This document shows positions 10,172 to 22,301 of a stretch of DNA of 64,000 nucleotides, in pieces (positions within the stretch are counted from its first letter, which is position 1; each line of letters opens with the position of its first letter). Under the pieces are notes generated by a model, which saw only the letters and a program-made list of their open reading frames with translations, was not told the DNA's origin and ran no database searches. The DNA is from Rhizodiscina lignyota. Taxonomy: Eukaryota > Ascomycota > Dothideomycetes > Aulographales > Rhizodiscinaceae. The position numbers and the translations under genes are program-made. The stretch spans positions 2,948,453-3,012,452 of the forward strand of contig ML978122.1 in NCBI GenBank assembly GCA_010015805.1, read 5' to 3'.

Positions 10172-11052
10172 TTTCTGGATTCACAACGCGTGTCTATGAT
10201 GCACTTCAGCGCATGTTGTACAGATACCTATGTGGTCATTGGCGGCGTTTCGGGCTTTCATGGCGCCATCCCTAGATGGTGAGTGCTTTTGGATTTTGAG
10301 CGATGCATACGGATGGATTTTTTGAACTGTAAAGATGGGAGCGCTGTACATCTTGTGCTCTTGATACCTCTTCTGTATCATACTGCTAATCGTGGTAGAA
10401 ATTGGAATTCAGCGTTCAAGCTCATCTCATCTCAAAGAGTATTACATGCAAGAGGTAATATGGGAGGCATCGTGATGTATCTCTTAATTCCCTACGTCGG
10501 CCGATATTCACTATCCTTCTCCTCTCGTGACAATTTGGTAACGAAGGATATTTGCTGGCTTCATGAACCTCACGCAATAAGAAAGGGAATTTGTGTCCTA
10601 CTGGCACCTCTTATCTTCCACTCCCTTCACGTCCTCTATCAAGGGAAGACACATGCTGCGTAAAGCTATGCGTTTGTCTTATCGACACGCATTTCCATAT
10701 CGGGACTAGCGCGGGGAACGCAGACCCCACATATAAGGCAGCTTAGCTTCCACCCCTCCGACCTTCAACCTACGTTCTGCGGCTGCCTTAAACCAAACAA
10801 CACCTGTTCACTCTCTGCAGTTGAAATACATCGCTCAGGAAGGTGGTGCTTCTGTCAAATAAGTCAAGCCGCGCTCCCGTCAGTCAAAAAAGTCTTGAGT
10901 TTCGCGTCAAGCTTCACTCAACGCGCTCCGATTGATCCCCGGCAATCCCTCGTCACCGGCACCTCAGCTTCGGGCACGTTTCAACCGCATTCCCGCCCAC
11001 GAATAAGTACCTCACATCTACAACTCACTTGGTGGCTTCCAGCGAAAACACC
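10172..11052. other. Intergenic region
   Basis: This stretch holds the 3' flank of the GT15 gene and the upstream region of the next gene. Short frames on both strands show no recognisable domain. The last 250 bp are C/T-rich, as in many fungal promoters. Confidence 0.4.
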
Positions 11053-12354
11053 ATGACGCGGAAGCCCGTTGCTCCCCACCAACTCCTCAGCGGCCTTGAC
11101 GACTCTACTTATGAGATCTTAGACTCTCAAGCTCTTGCCAGCGACGACGAAGATGGTCACACCATCAGCCTGACCAGTGGTGAGAATGAGACCGTGTACA
11201 CTACGGATTCTGACGAGGATTCTGACGAGGAGGACTTTGAAGACGAGGAAGATGGTCATCATGTCGACGATAGCGAGATGACTGCTCGCCCGGATAGCCC
11301 CGATGTCGAGATTCACATGTCTCCTTCCATCGCTCACGAGCCGACCGCAGTTGGAGAAGGTGAAGAAGACTGTCAGTCTACACAAGGCGAAGCGAAGAAG
11401 GTGGCGAAGCCTGCAGTGCTGCAGACTATGGAGACCATGGTCGTGGAGCTCTACAAGAAGAGCGAGAAGGTCTACAAGCAAGGCGAGGATCTCTACAAGA
11501 ACGTCAAGCGCTCATGCAAGGAGCGATGGAACGATTGCAAGGAGCGATTCAGCGATCTCGATGAAGACGAGATGTGTATGCTCCTCATGCAGCAGCTGAA
11601 GTGCCTCATCATCGTCTTCGCGTTCACCGCCATGACGTTGTGGGCGCATTGGGCCTTGCGTCACGTCTCAGTCCAAGTCACCTGGAAGCAGCTTACTCTC
11701 CCGGCCCCTCATGAGGTATGTCGGCCTCCACCAGCAGGCGAAGTCCCCTCGACATACGTTTCCCCGCTTCATGAGTGGTTCACGATGACATCTCCCCCTC
11801 CGGAAATCCCCACTGTCGAACCCGGCTGGACCTCAAAAGGTGACCTCTCGGAGATCCCTCAAAAGGCTCTCAAAGCCATGGACCAAAACTTCAAGGACGC
11901 CTACGAGCTCTTGCAGGAGGAGTATCTAGACTTACTCAACCGCCTTGAGTCGATGAGTCAGCGAGTCGACCTTGTGAAGGCACAAAAACATGCCTTGGTC
12001 CTTCAAAGCCAAATCTACAACATACACCAGCGGATTACTCGGGGCGTCATCGGCCGTTTCGGTGCTCTCATCACCCGTTTCGATTCCGCTCTCGCTAAAT
12101 TCGATCCCCTGAAGACTATCGCTCGCGCTTCGCGCAACGCAAAGCTCATTATGGCTAAGATCCAAGCTAAGCAGGAGGAGCGGGCCAAGCTGAAGGAGGA
12201 GTCTTGCAAGGCTGGGAAGGCTAAGAAGAATCTCAAGGAGCAGTTTGAGGACATGAAGAAGTCGATGCATGGCCTCGAGAAGATGAGGAAGTCACTGAAG
12301 GCGGAGCGTGAGGCGGCGAAGGCGACCAAGGCGGCGTTGCGCAAAGGCAGGTAA
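11053..12354 (+). CDS. Single-pass membrane protein with acidic head and coiled-coil tail, unknown
   Basis: This is a single exon of 433 residues from ATG 11053 (a TTG eight codons earlier is in frame but is unlikely as a start). The first 110 residues are rich in Asp/Glu/Ser. A short Lys/Tyr-rich helical stretch (VVELYKKSEKVYKQGEDLYK) precedes one hydrophobic segment at about residues 180-205 (LKCLIIVFAFTAMTLWAHWA). The rest is Pro-rich linker and then long charged helices (heptad-like, KAKKNLKEQFEDMKKSMHGL). The order resembles tail-anchored or nuclear-envelope/ER-tethering proteins, but I recognise no named family. Only topology and coiled coil are inferred. Confidence 0.75.
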   Translation: MTRKPVAPHQLLSGLDDSTYEILDSQALASDDEDGHTISLTSGENETVYTTDSDEDSDEEDFEDEEDGHHVDDSEMTARPDSPDVEIHMSPSIAHEPTAVGEGEEDCQSTQGEAKKVAKPAVLQTMETMVVELYKKSEKVYKQGEDLYKNVKRSCKERWNDCKERFSDLDEDEMCMLLMQQLKCLIIVFAFTAMTLWAHWALRHVSVQVTWKQLTLPAPHEVCRPPPAGEVPSTYVSPLHEWFTMTSPPPEIPTVEPGWTSKGDLSEIPQKALKAMDQNFKDAYELLQEEYLDLLNRLESMSQRVDLVKAQKHALVLQSQIYNIHQRITRGVIGRFGALITRFDSALAKFDPLKTIARASRNAKLIMAKIQAKQEERAKLKEESCKAGKAKKNLKEQFEDMKKSMHGLEKMRKSLKAEREAAKATKAALRKGR

Positions 12355-13690
12355 ACTCTTCTCCAATTCATTCAGGCATAGGTGTTACTGGCTACAGGGG
12401 ACATACTGGAGTGGGTGAAATGGGAAATGGGTACTGGGATGGATACTGGCTGCCATCGGGAATTATGCAGCATTTCAACTGTGCATCGATGTCGCTCTAC
12501 TCTGATAGCGACAAATGGGATGCCGGCACCACACATAAGTAGCCAGTTCAATGGGTTAAATTGATGCGATATACACCTTTCCCTACACTATTCTCGTGAT
12601 GATCGCCTGAGTGAATTTTATCGATACCTATGAAACACAAGAAATATCTATGTTAACATGAGGCTTATGTTGTAGTGTACAGTCACTACAGTGAAAATAG
12701 ATCGTGTTCATTGAAGCTGCATATACTTTATAAGCATTTGGTACGATATCTCGAATTAGGCTTTCATTACTCTCGTCTAAGCGGGATATCAGATTTCGTG
12801 TTCGCGACATCCTTCCGGCGGCCTCGGGTTAGCTATATTACCACTCTCGAGCCTAATATTCATCGTGCTTATCAAAGTTCAATAACGACTGCTCGGTGAA
12901 CGGTATCACAATCGGATCAACCCCGACGCACCAATCAACTCTGGAAAGGGCAAGGGCGAGGAGAATAAGACTATTGTTATACTCTTAACTGCTATTGGTT
13001 AAATTATACCACAGTAAGCTTTTGAAGATGCTCTCATTTGTGTTGAAGAGCAAAACTTGTCTTTGCTACACGCCCTCGATATCTACGTGTGTTAGAGTTC
13101 GCGAACTCGTCACCCTCAGAGCCCCAGTAGCGAGAGTATTTCAAACTTCGTCATAGTAGTAAATACTGGTTAGGGTACACCAGAATGAGCTTCGGCGATG
13201 CCCTAGTCCGAGCCGAAGAGGAAAACTTGTCTATACTATACCCTTTCGATATCTATTGGTGTCCGCTATGTTGTCACGCTCGAGGCAATGTGAGAGGATG
13301 AACTTGACATCCAACTAGTTGGAGCCCATTATTACACTGTCCTATGATGAACTTTGAAATTCAGAAAATCTATACAGAAACATGTGGATATCAAAATGGT
13401 GTATAGATGCTCCTACCTTTCACTCCTTTAAAGTCACGTTTCAGAATGCGATCTTCAGGGGTGCTGCCCCGCGCTAAAATCGTGCAGCAGCGGTGCCAAG
13501 AACATGGCCACCGCATATTTTATCTGTGCTCTGTGTTCACAGCACAGCTTCTGTTGTCAACATCCACAAGTGGTGCCCAGATCACCACAAACACTTCACG
13601 CACCACCGATCTTGACTATAAAATTCTCTCTCGACCCGCACTCCCTCAACCACCCTTCCTCAACTTTCATCGACCGAGATTACCAACAAC
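12355..13690. repeat. AT-rich gene-free region with degraded repeat copies
   Basis: No gene is supported. Two cores at about 13014-13055 and 13187-13225, together with their flanks out to about 13100 and 13260, align to each other: GGTTA...TACCA/C...GAGCTT, then GAAGAGxAAAACTTGTCT, then CTCGATATCT/TTCGATATCT. Many of the differences look like C/T and G/A transitions, as expected of repeat-induced point mutation. The same core occurs at 6682 and 6791. Confidence 0.5.
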
Positions 13691-14606
13691 ATGGCCGACG
13701 AAACCAAGCCAGACCCTTCTGCCGAGCAGGTCGCTTCCTCTGAGCCCAAGCTTGCTCAAGACGAGACTGAGAAAGTCACCACTGGCGTGACTGGCGGCGA
13801 GGGCGCGAGTGTCGCCTCGAAGGCTGCCGCTGCGGGCACTGCGGTCAAGGACAACGTGTTCAGCATGTTCGGTGGCGGCCCTAAGAAGGAGAAGAAGGCG
13901 GATGACGACGAGGGCAAGGACGAGCCGAGTGGTAGCAGCAAGAAGAAGGAGGGTGGTGAGGTGAGTCCGCACAATATTTCTATTCTTCGCTAGCACATGT
14001 TCGAGGGCCTCTGCCGGCTCTCTGTTTATGTATCGCCCTGTTCTTGCTTAGAACAAGCACGATGACGTAGTGTTGCTTTTGAATAGGACGAGGAACAGCC
14101 TGATGAAGCCGAGCCCGATGTCGAGTTCCAGCCCGTCATCCACTTGACCGAGAAGGTCGAGACCAAGACAAACGAAGAGCTTGAGGAGCAGACCTTCAAG
14201 ATGCGCGCAAAGCTTTTCAAGTTCGACCGCGACAGCCGCGAGTGGAAGGAGCGCGGCACTGGCGACGTGCGCCTGCTCAAACATAAGGAGAACGGCAAGA
14301 CTCGTCTTGTCATGCGCCGTGACAAGACGCTCAAGGTCTGCGCGAATCACTACGTTGTACCGGATATGAAGCTCTCCCCGAACGTGGGCAGCGACCGCAG
14401 CTGGGTTTGGAACGCTGCGGCGGATGTGAGCGAGGGCGAGCCGGAGGCGCAGACTTTGGCGATTCGCTTCGCAAACAGCGACAGTGGGTGATTTAGAGCC
14501 TTTATTCCCGTCCAGACGCTTACTATTTGCAGACGCCAACCAATTCAAGGAGGCCTTCATCAAGGCTCAGCAAGAGAACGAGCAGCTTTTCAAGGCTTCT
14601 GAGTAA
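13691..14606 (+). CDS. YRB1: Ran-binding protein 1 (RanBP1/Yrb1)
   Basis: Three exons, 13691-13960, 14087-14483 and 14533-14606, have introns of 126 and 49 nt and encode 246 residues. The N-terminal 95 residues are low-complexity and charged. The Ran-binding domain spans about residues 100-235: [89 protein letters not shown] and [18 protein letters not shown]. It stimulates RanGAP-driven GTP hydrolysis by Ran and releases cargo at the cytoplasmic side of the nuclear pore. The last exon is short, but splicing restores the conserved FKEAF segment. Confidence 0.96.
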
Positions 14607-15667
14607 ACGAAATGCTCATGAAAGGCTTCCTACCGCTATCCGGACGATCGAGGCCATCTTACACGAAATCAAGTCACATCCCCCAAGCAACTGCGTCAGA
14701 GGACCCAAGCACGTCCGACAGCACCGAGAAGGCACAGTTCATGCTTTGCACGCCCCGTTACACATCACTGCACTCTTCCCATGGCCTCCATCATTGGCCA
14801 TCCAGCACCAATACCCTGTCCAATACCCCCTTCGAAGCAGCACTGAGCACATACCCCCTGCATCCATGGCGGAGACGTTCGTTCATTTTGAACGACTCAC
14901 TCGCAGAGTCGAGAGTCTGAAGCGTTGATGATGCATTGGTTGGTGTCCAAATCAGACATAGATAAAGCCCCCGTTACGTAGACAAAATGGTGAATGAAAA
15001 AAGTCTCTGCTCTACTTCTTCTGCTTGAGTGACTGGATTGTTTCATCTAAAGAGATCTTCTCTACATAGGCCAAGTCAAGCTCGATTTCAATTGCCGTGA
15101 TTGCAGCAAATTGCAATAGCTGATGGTCAGCCCTACAGCCTGTTTGTAATTGTGCATAAGGCCAATGTCGCGTGCCACATTCCGGCTGTAGCATCCCACT
15201 CGCTTCTCTCTTCCACGGCATGGCAGGGTGCACTTCCGTGGTGGCTACTGTACCCTGCATCTTACGTTTGCTGGAGCCTGGATGGTGACAAGAGCCATGC
15301 TTGGTGAAGGCTGAAAGATACAGGACAAATATGCTCTGCCCTTCAACGCGAGTGAATCGTAAGGCTCCTAAATACGACAATACCACTCCTTAGGCAGTAC
15401 AGGAGCATTAAATCCATCCAATCTTCGTGTAAATTCCGCTCAGTGCCCACAAAAGCAGAGGTTAATCGGTGGCAAGGGTTCCAGCCCACTTGTCTTGGCG
15501 CGCCGCTAAAACACCTCTAGCGCGGAGCGCTCCACGCTAAACCTCCGCACCTTCAGAGCAATTCCTCTTCTGTACATTTGTACATCCTTCCATCTAAACC
15601 TGCGCTACCGTCGACGCGTTACTACTCCTCTCATCAGAGCAATCGCAGGCCTTGCGCAACTTTCAAG
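14607..15667. other. Intergenic region
   Basis: There is about 1.06 kb between RanBP1 and TAF14. Frames at 14612-14928 and 15012-15386 have no domain-like composition and I do not support them as genes. Confidence 0.4.
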
Positions 15668-16423
15668 ATGCCAGACATAAAGCGCCAGATCAAGATTGTC
15701 ACCAATCAGAAAGTCCTTCCGTACGTCTTCCGCGCCTGTTCAAAAGCGCGTTGCGCAACACCATATATGCTTTGAATTTGACCTCATCACAGCGATGAAG
15801 ATTCCGGCATGGAAGGGTATCCACAGCGCGGCTGGGATATCTCCGTTGTCCTCCTCAATGCCGCCGGCGAAGAGATTCCCGCGACTGTATTCGAGAAAGC
15901 GACGTACAAGCTCCATCCCTCCTTCGGCGCGCGCGCGACACAAGTGATCAAGTCACCTCCCTTCAAGATTCAAGAGAAGGGATGGGGAGAGTTCGACATG
16001 CAGATCGTGTTGACTGGGATCAACAAGGGCGGCGACCACACCATCGACCACGACCTTAACTTCCAGAGCGAGAAATATGAGGCGAAGCATACCATCACGT
16101 TCAGGAACCCGAAGCCCGAGCTCATGAAGCTGCTGGAGGAGAGCGGACCGCTCGAGAACGGTGTGAAGGGCAAGGCGAATGAGGGAAAGAAGAAGCAGAG
16201 AAAGGACAGGAACGTCGACATGGAAAAACTCGCAGACGGACTGCAGAAGTTGGGCGAGGACGACCTCCTCACCGTCGTACAGATGGTGCATGACAACAAG
16301 AGCTCAGACACCTACACCAAAAATGACGTGGAGAATGGCGAGTTTCACGTGGACCTCTACACACTGCCCGACAGTCTGGTGAAGCAGCTGTGGGACTTCA
16401 CCGCGTCCAGAACGGAGCTCTAG
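15668..16423 (+). CDS. TAF14: YEATS-domain protein TAF14/Anc1
   Basis: Two exons, 15668-15720 and 15793-16423 (intron 72 nt, phase 2), encode 227 residues. The YEATS fold covers roughly residues 5-120: IKIVTNQKVLP, RGWDISVVLLNAAGEEIPAT, VFEKATYKLHPSF, PPFKIQEKGWGEFDMQIVL and HDLNFQSEKYEAKHTITF; GWGEF is the acyl-lysine pocket signature. A basic linker leads to a C-terminal ET-like module (LADGLQKLGEDDLLTVVQMV, GEFHVDLYTLPDSLVKQLWD). The same subunit is shared by TFIID, TFIIF, SWI/SNF, INO80 and NuA3 in yeast. Length and domain order match TAF14 rather than Yaf9. Confidence 0.95.
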
Positions 16424-18564
16424 TTGTGCCGCAAAAGCGCTAAAGGCGAACATCTGGAACAATTCAAAGTCCTTCATGGAACGGGGGTTTAGGCTCATAC
16501 AAGAGCTCTCACTTCACAGGTAGCTCAAGTCCATCGCGGACAATGAAGGCGGGCGTAATAAGGCCGAGTGATGCCTCCAAGAGCATGGGCAGAATGCATT
16601 TCATGGTGTCTACAGGCGTTGAAAAGGAATTTGGATGGCTTGTATTTTGCTAACATGAGATACCTTCAAAGGTTTGTACGTTACGATACTTCGAGTGCGG
16701 AAATGAATATTCTTGCGGTTACCGAGCTTGCTCACGCACTGCTCTCATTATTGCTCACTACACAAGTACCAGCTATGTTCTGGAATTGCATTTTGAAACG
16801 TACACCACCGTCCAACATGAACTTCATACTGGATCATTTGTGCACTTGACCTTTGAATGGACTCAGTGGGAGTCATACCTGGCACTCTGCAGCTGTTAGA
16901 CTCACAGTCATCCAGCAGCAAGCTTTGGAATGATAGATACCTAACGGCGATGGAGATTTCATACATCTGGACTCTGTTGATCTGACTATTGACGAAGTCA
17001 GATCAACGACCCAGTGTAGAAAAGCATAGAATGAATGGCTATATAAGGCCACTGTTAGGGCATAAATTGTTCTACGACAACCACTCCGCGAGGTGCACTC
17101 AGATGGCAGGCTTTCGCGCTACCGCTTCCTCATTTCAACTTCCAGGCGCTTTGCATCTCCTCGCAGGTGGTACCTCACAAATCAGTGTCATCCGATTGTG
17201 ATGATGGTGATCATGGTAATGATAAGCATCTCGCTATGATGATCGCTGCCAGGCCATCTCGAGCCCGTTACAATCGTACTTTCGTGTAGGTCCTCCAGGC
17301 GGCTAAGGAGCTCGCATGTATCTGTCCAAAATACGATACGGTCATCAATGTAGCCTGGAAAGGGTTAAATATAGATATATTGAGTCGATGTGATAACGGA
17401 ATAGTCGTGAAAAAGGTGTGCTTGCATGAATTAGCCGAGAAGAGTACCTTGATGGCTCATGCTAAATGTTATAAGAGAGGAGACGCTCGTTGCAAAGGCC
17501 AGTGATACGGGAAACTCATAGCTACGGTCCAACAACCAGCTTCATTGCGAAGCCATTGAACAGCTTGAGGATGACGAAATCGTTAGCCTTCCGGCAAGGT
17601 GTAACGCCAAAGGGCGAGAGCTCTTATTCTTCAAGGTTGGTGAGACTGTTTCTGGAAGCTTAGTTCTACGTTCTTCAGAACGTATATGATAATAATGACC
17701 CCGTTAAAAACTTCATAGGAGTAGGTGCCGCTGTCTTGTAAGCTGTGACTGGCCTTCTGGTCACCCACGGAAAGGTCTCAGTGAACATAAATTGAGGACA
17801 CTGATTGGTCAAGGAATCCTGGTCAACCTTTCGAAATTGGGTTAAATCGTCGAATGCTGTTGCAAGGTTCGTGAGAACTCAGATGAGACCTTCATAGTTA
17901 AACCTATCTTCTTCCTAATCATTCTAGGAATTATTCCGTTATGCGGAGTTTGCATAGTAGAGCAAGAGCAAGGGATTTAACGAGAGGAAAGTCCACGACA
18001 TATGGGATGCCGCTGAAAGCCTGAACATGGGAAATCCGATGGAGATGTGCATGACGCTGCCAAGTCTCCGACGTCGTTCTTCAGCAACGACTGCATCCAG
18101 CTGAGCTCGCTCATCACCCACCATGCCTCCAAGAGGAAGGTGTGCCTGCATCGTCCCCACACGTGGGCTGCCCAAAGTGATGTCTTTGGGTCCTGGCAGT
18201 GCAGTCGATTGTCTGACCATCGAACCAGCTTGGATAACGTGGTTCCGGCTCGGCATGCAGAAGAAAAAGTTCTAGCTACAGCTTTGACAGCCTGACAGCC
18301 TGACAGCCATATAGTCGTCATAGCTCCCTCTTCGATCATGGCGCTGTTGCGGATCTCTTCACTTGTTAAGCTTGAATCCAGAGAGCCGGTGTCGGTGGGT
18401 GTTATCACCACCGTTTTCAATACCTTCTGCAGCGCCGCTAGCATCACCGCTTAAGAGTATATATTAGCTTTTCTACCTCTCTCGTAGATTGTTCTCTTCT
18501 TCAATCAACACGATCAGAACACCGTCTAATTCCGCGCTCGACAGCTGGCGCAGAAACCTTCAAG
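16424..18564. other. 2.1 kb gene-free region
   Basis: I can support no gene. Minus-strand frames at 17939-18256 and 17977-18447 overlap each other; the first has a coding-like middle (GTMQAHLPLGGMVGDERAQL) but no start context or family. Small features are three copies of a TGACAGCC-type 8-mer around 18286-18308 and a perfect 7-bp inverted repeat (ACGTTCT/AGAACGT) near 17670. It may be relic sequence. Confidence 0.4.
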
Positions 18565-20722
18565 ATGCTCTTCTCGGCAGCTGTTGTGCTCTCGTGCGTG
18601 TCGTGCGCTTTTGCGTGCAGCTCGTGTGAGGACGTTTGGAAACGAGATGCGACCGAAGATATTATCTTGACTCGCCATGTCAAGCGCATGCAGCCGGATG
18701 CTCGAAATGCTACTTCTGGTCCTCGTGCTCAACTTGAGTGGGGTCAATTGAACGTCCTGCACACCACAGACACACACGGATGGCTTGAAGGACACATCAA
18801 GGAGACGAACTACGGCGCAGATTGGGGCGATTGGATTTCTTTCGTATCACACATGAAGGACAAGGCCAAGAGCTATGGGGTTGATCTTCTGCTCGTGGAC
18901 ACTGGGGTACGTTGGCGGCGCTACAGATGGAGGAGTTCTGTATCTTGATGTTGACTCGACTTAGGACTTGCACGATGGAGCTGGTCTTAGTGATGCCACT
19001 GACCCGAATGGGCTCATCAGCAACCCTGTATTCGAAAACGTTGACTACGATCTTCTGACCATCGGGAACCACGAGCTCTACGTCTCCGCCATCGCGTACG
19101 AGCACTTCAACCAATTCGCCAAAGTCTATGGCGACAGATATCTAACGAGCAACGTCGAGATTCTCAATCCGAATACCAGCAAGTATGAGATTATCGGAAA
19201 GCAGTATCGCTACTTCACAACTCCGCAAGGCCTCCGAATCATGTCATTTGGCGTGATTTTCGACTTCACTGGCAACTCCAACGCTTCTCGTATTACTCCG
19301 GCTTCGGAAATGGTACAACAGTCGTGGTTCGCTGATGCTGTGAACTTTGACAAGCCAATTGATCTGTACCTGGTTCTCGGGCACAATCCGGTCAGGGTCA
19401 ATGACAGCGCGAGCACAATGGGTACGGTGTATCAAGCAATTCGAAAGTACAAACCGGACGCCCCAATCCAAGTCTTTGGAGGGCACTCTCACATTCGTGA
19501 CTTCCAAGTCTACGACAACAAGGCGACCGCCTTGGAGTCGGGCAGATACTGTGAGACTCTTGGTTGGTTTTCCATGTCTGGCTTCGAATGCTACGGAACA
19601 AAGAATCCCTCTGGCGTCCCAAATCCGAACAGACATGCCGTTGTTGTCTCTCCAAATGCAACAGCATATAATTTGTCTTTATCGAACAGCTCCTCGCCAT
19701 TCACATACTCGAGACGCTACCTCGACTGGAACCGCCTGACTTTCGCTTACCACGCTAATGGCAGCCAAGACAATACGTTCGAGATCCAGCAAGGGACGGC
19801 TGTCACGGCGGAGATTTACAGCGACAGGCTTGAGCTTAATCTGACAAACCTCTATGGCTGCGCACCTCAGACTTGGTGTCTCTTTTGCAAACCGTATGGC
19901 AACCCTGGAAATATCCTTTCGCTCTTGGAGGTGGCTCTAGGTGACACAGTGATCAACTCAACTCGCTCGAGCACTCCGCGATTGGTCTATATCAATTCCG
20001 GTAGCGTACGGTTTGACCTTGTCGAGGGTCCGTTCACCTACGACGATTCATTCATCGTCAGTCCGTTTGACGATCACTTTGTGTACATTGCGGATGTGCC
20101 GTATGATGCTGCAAAGGTTAGTCGCTGCCTGCTTCATTCGAGCATTGGAATACCGGCTTTGCTAACCGCGCAACAGCAAGTCCTTCCTGCCCTCAATGCT
20201 GGAGGTGCGGACAAGCGCAAGCGCTCCCTCTCCTACTCAGATTTCAACTTTAGCCCTTTGACAATGCTCGATGCCCGAGACACTTGCGTTGATCCTCCTC
20301 TCCTTCACGCCAATCCCCTCGGTCCTCGGTCCAACCTCCCATCCAATCGCAGGATTGTGCGTCGCACATCTACGAAATCGTCTGGTTACGTCACATACGA
20401 TGACTTCGGATTCGATGGCGACGACACAGTGCACACTGCCATCCCCGACTATCCACAGCCAGAGTACATTGCTGGAAACGGCTCGTTCCCTACAAACGGC
20501 ACAGCGCCAGACGTGGTGGATGTTATATTCTTGGACTTCATCGAGGACTTTGTGCTCGAAGCTCTGAATAGCGCACAGAGCAGCAATAATTACACGGACG
20601 CAGATGTGAGCTTGTATCTGCCCGAGTCGTTCACAACGAATAGCTATCTGCCGGTCTACGCGAAGAAGTTCTGGCAGAAGAACGTGCCGAACTGCCCAGT
20701 TGGCTGTGGCGTGGGATGTTGA
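18565..20722 (+). CDS. Secreted calcineurin-like metallophosphoesterase (5'-nucleotidase type)
   Basis: Three exons, 18565-18906, 18965-20116 and 20177-20722 (introns 58 and 60 nt), encode 679 residues. A signal peptide lies at residues 1-18 ([20 protein letters not shown]). Metal-binding motifs follow in order: LHTTDTHGW (Asp69, His71), DTGDLHDG (Asp112, Asp115, joined over intron 1), IGNHEL (Asn149, His150), LGHNP and GGHSH. A 5'-nucleotidase C-terminal-like part follows ([25 protein letters not shown]). There are many NxS/T sites and a Cys-rich end (CPVGCGVGC). The family hydrolyses nucleotides or other phosphomonoesters outside the cell. Intron 2 keeps frame and contains no stop, so retention would add 20 residues; its CTAAC branch site argues it is spliced. 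Confidence 0.92.
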
Positions 20723-22301
20723 AATGTGCATAGCTTAACAGACGGTAATTGAAATTCATTCACAGTGCGAGATTGGCATAATTCAGCCTCCCGATCCACT
20801 ATTCCTGTTTCCATCAAGTTCCAAGCTGTTAAGTTCCAAGCTATTAAGTTCCAAGCTATTAAGTTCTAAGCTGTTTGGTGTGACTCCCACGGACTTCAAA
20901 CGCAGCGGCCCAGATCCGTGTAGCAGGTTCTCGCCCGTGGCCCCCACGCTGTCTTCAGTCCGAAAAGGATTTCCCCAAACTTGGTTCTTGTGTAACGTTC
21001 GGCACGTAGGCGGAGAATGTCCCTCCATAGCGCCCTGCCCTCCGAGATCTCACACTGGCGCAACCCTAACCCTGGATTCCAAAGCACACTTTTCCTCACC
21101 GCGTCGACTGTTGAATATAAGCTCTAAATTCAAATAAAGCATACGGCTATCTATACCGTTATTTGAAAAATGTCCTATGACATGGTCAGACGTCCACTCT
21201 GACGCGGCTGTCTCACAGAGCCCTTTGTGCACGTTGACGGCGGCCATCAAGGCGCCGGCGTCGATCTCCAGAGCGCTGGACCCTTCGGCGAACGGCAGCA
21301 GAGAGCAGGGCATTGCCTGGGCCCTGCTTAAGCATTAGCCTGCTTCTGCTTGCTTCGATGCGTCTTGACGTGCGCCAGACGTGCAGCACTTCCAATTGTT
21401 TCAACGCGCGCGTGCAGGGTCCCGAGTCGCATCATGCGGGCCCTAAAAATTCTCTGCGGAAAAGACACCCGAAAAGCAACCTACGCTCTGTACCATTTCC
21501 CTTGCCCTGCAGAGCAGACAAAGAAGAGAGCAGTGAGCATTCCTCTTCCATACAATCCCCCGAATGTGAGCCTTTGTCCCGGGCCCACGTTCGCAGAGGT
21601 CGCATGACCTCACCTCTCTCCTCAGCCTCAGCCCTACGAAGCACCCCGAATACCCGCTGAAGGGCTCCAAGACAGAGACGTCCGCGCCTCGGCCTTGTTC
21701 GATCAGCGATTCTTGGAACGGTCTTCAAACTCATGTAGGCGAGGTAGGCGGAGAGTCTCCCGCACGGATTTATTCGGAGTAAAGGACGGATGAGAAATAC
21801 AGACATCACGCTATGCTATACATGCCCCTCTCCATCCCACCTTTCCATTACTTTCCCCAATGACTGTTTGCTCTCGCTCGCATTTCATTCGCATTTCCTG
21901 TCTTTGCGCATAAGTAATTGGCGTTTGCTTTGCGATCAATTGGGTCATCTGCCTAATCATCCGTCACTGCCCGCCTACTTTTCTACCCGCGGCTGCCCAC
22001 CATCGACGGGAATTTCTCCACCGACCACATAGCTCCCGCTTCTGAAAATATTTTCAGCTTCACCTCCGCCTGTAGCACTCTTCATACCACGATTGAATAT
22101 CCGGACATCGCAATTGGCGTAGCGTTCGCCAGTGTTGATAGCGCCCCGCCACCAACTCCGGCTTAGCACGCGACACTTCCAGAAAGGGAGCACACGACCT
22201 CACAGGACCTTGGACAGGGCAGTCATTCGACTAGCCTCACTGTTCCAAGGTCGTACTTTCATTCTCCCTCCGCAATCCATCGTCGACCTCCTCCCGCCAC
22301 C
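20723..22301. other. Intergenic region, 1.6 kb
   Basis: No gene is supported. The 5' part holds the 15-bp tandem repeat listed separately. The 3' part is rich in C/T and is the presumed promoter of the dioxygenase gene. Confidence 0.4.
20816..20875. repeat. 15-bp tandem repeat, 4 copies
   Basis: Four head-to-tail copies of AAGTTCCAAGCTRTT have one or two changes. They lie about 95 bp past the phosphoesterase stop codon. On the minus strand they would read as (LELNS)n, a shadow frame. Confidence 0.9.

Noticed and set aside
17939-18447. Two overlapping minus-strand frames in the 16.4-18.5 kb gap
   Set aside because: Part of one looks coding-like, but there is no ATG context, partner exon or family. 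It was left as possible relic sequence.
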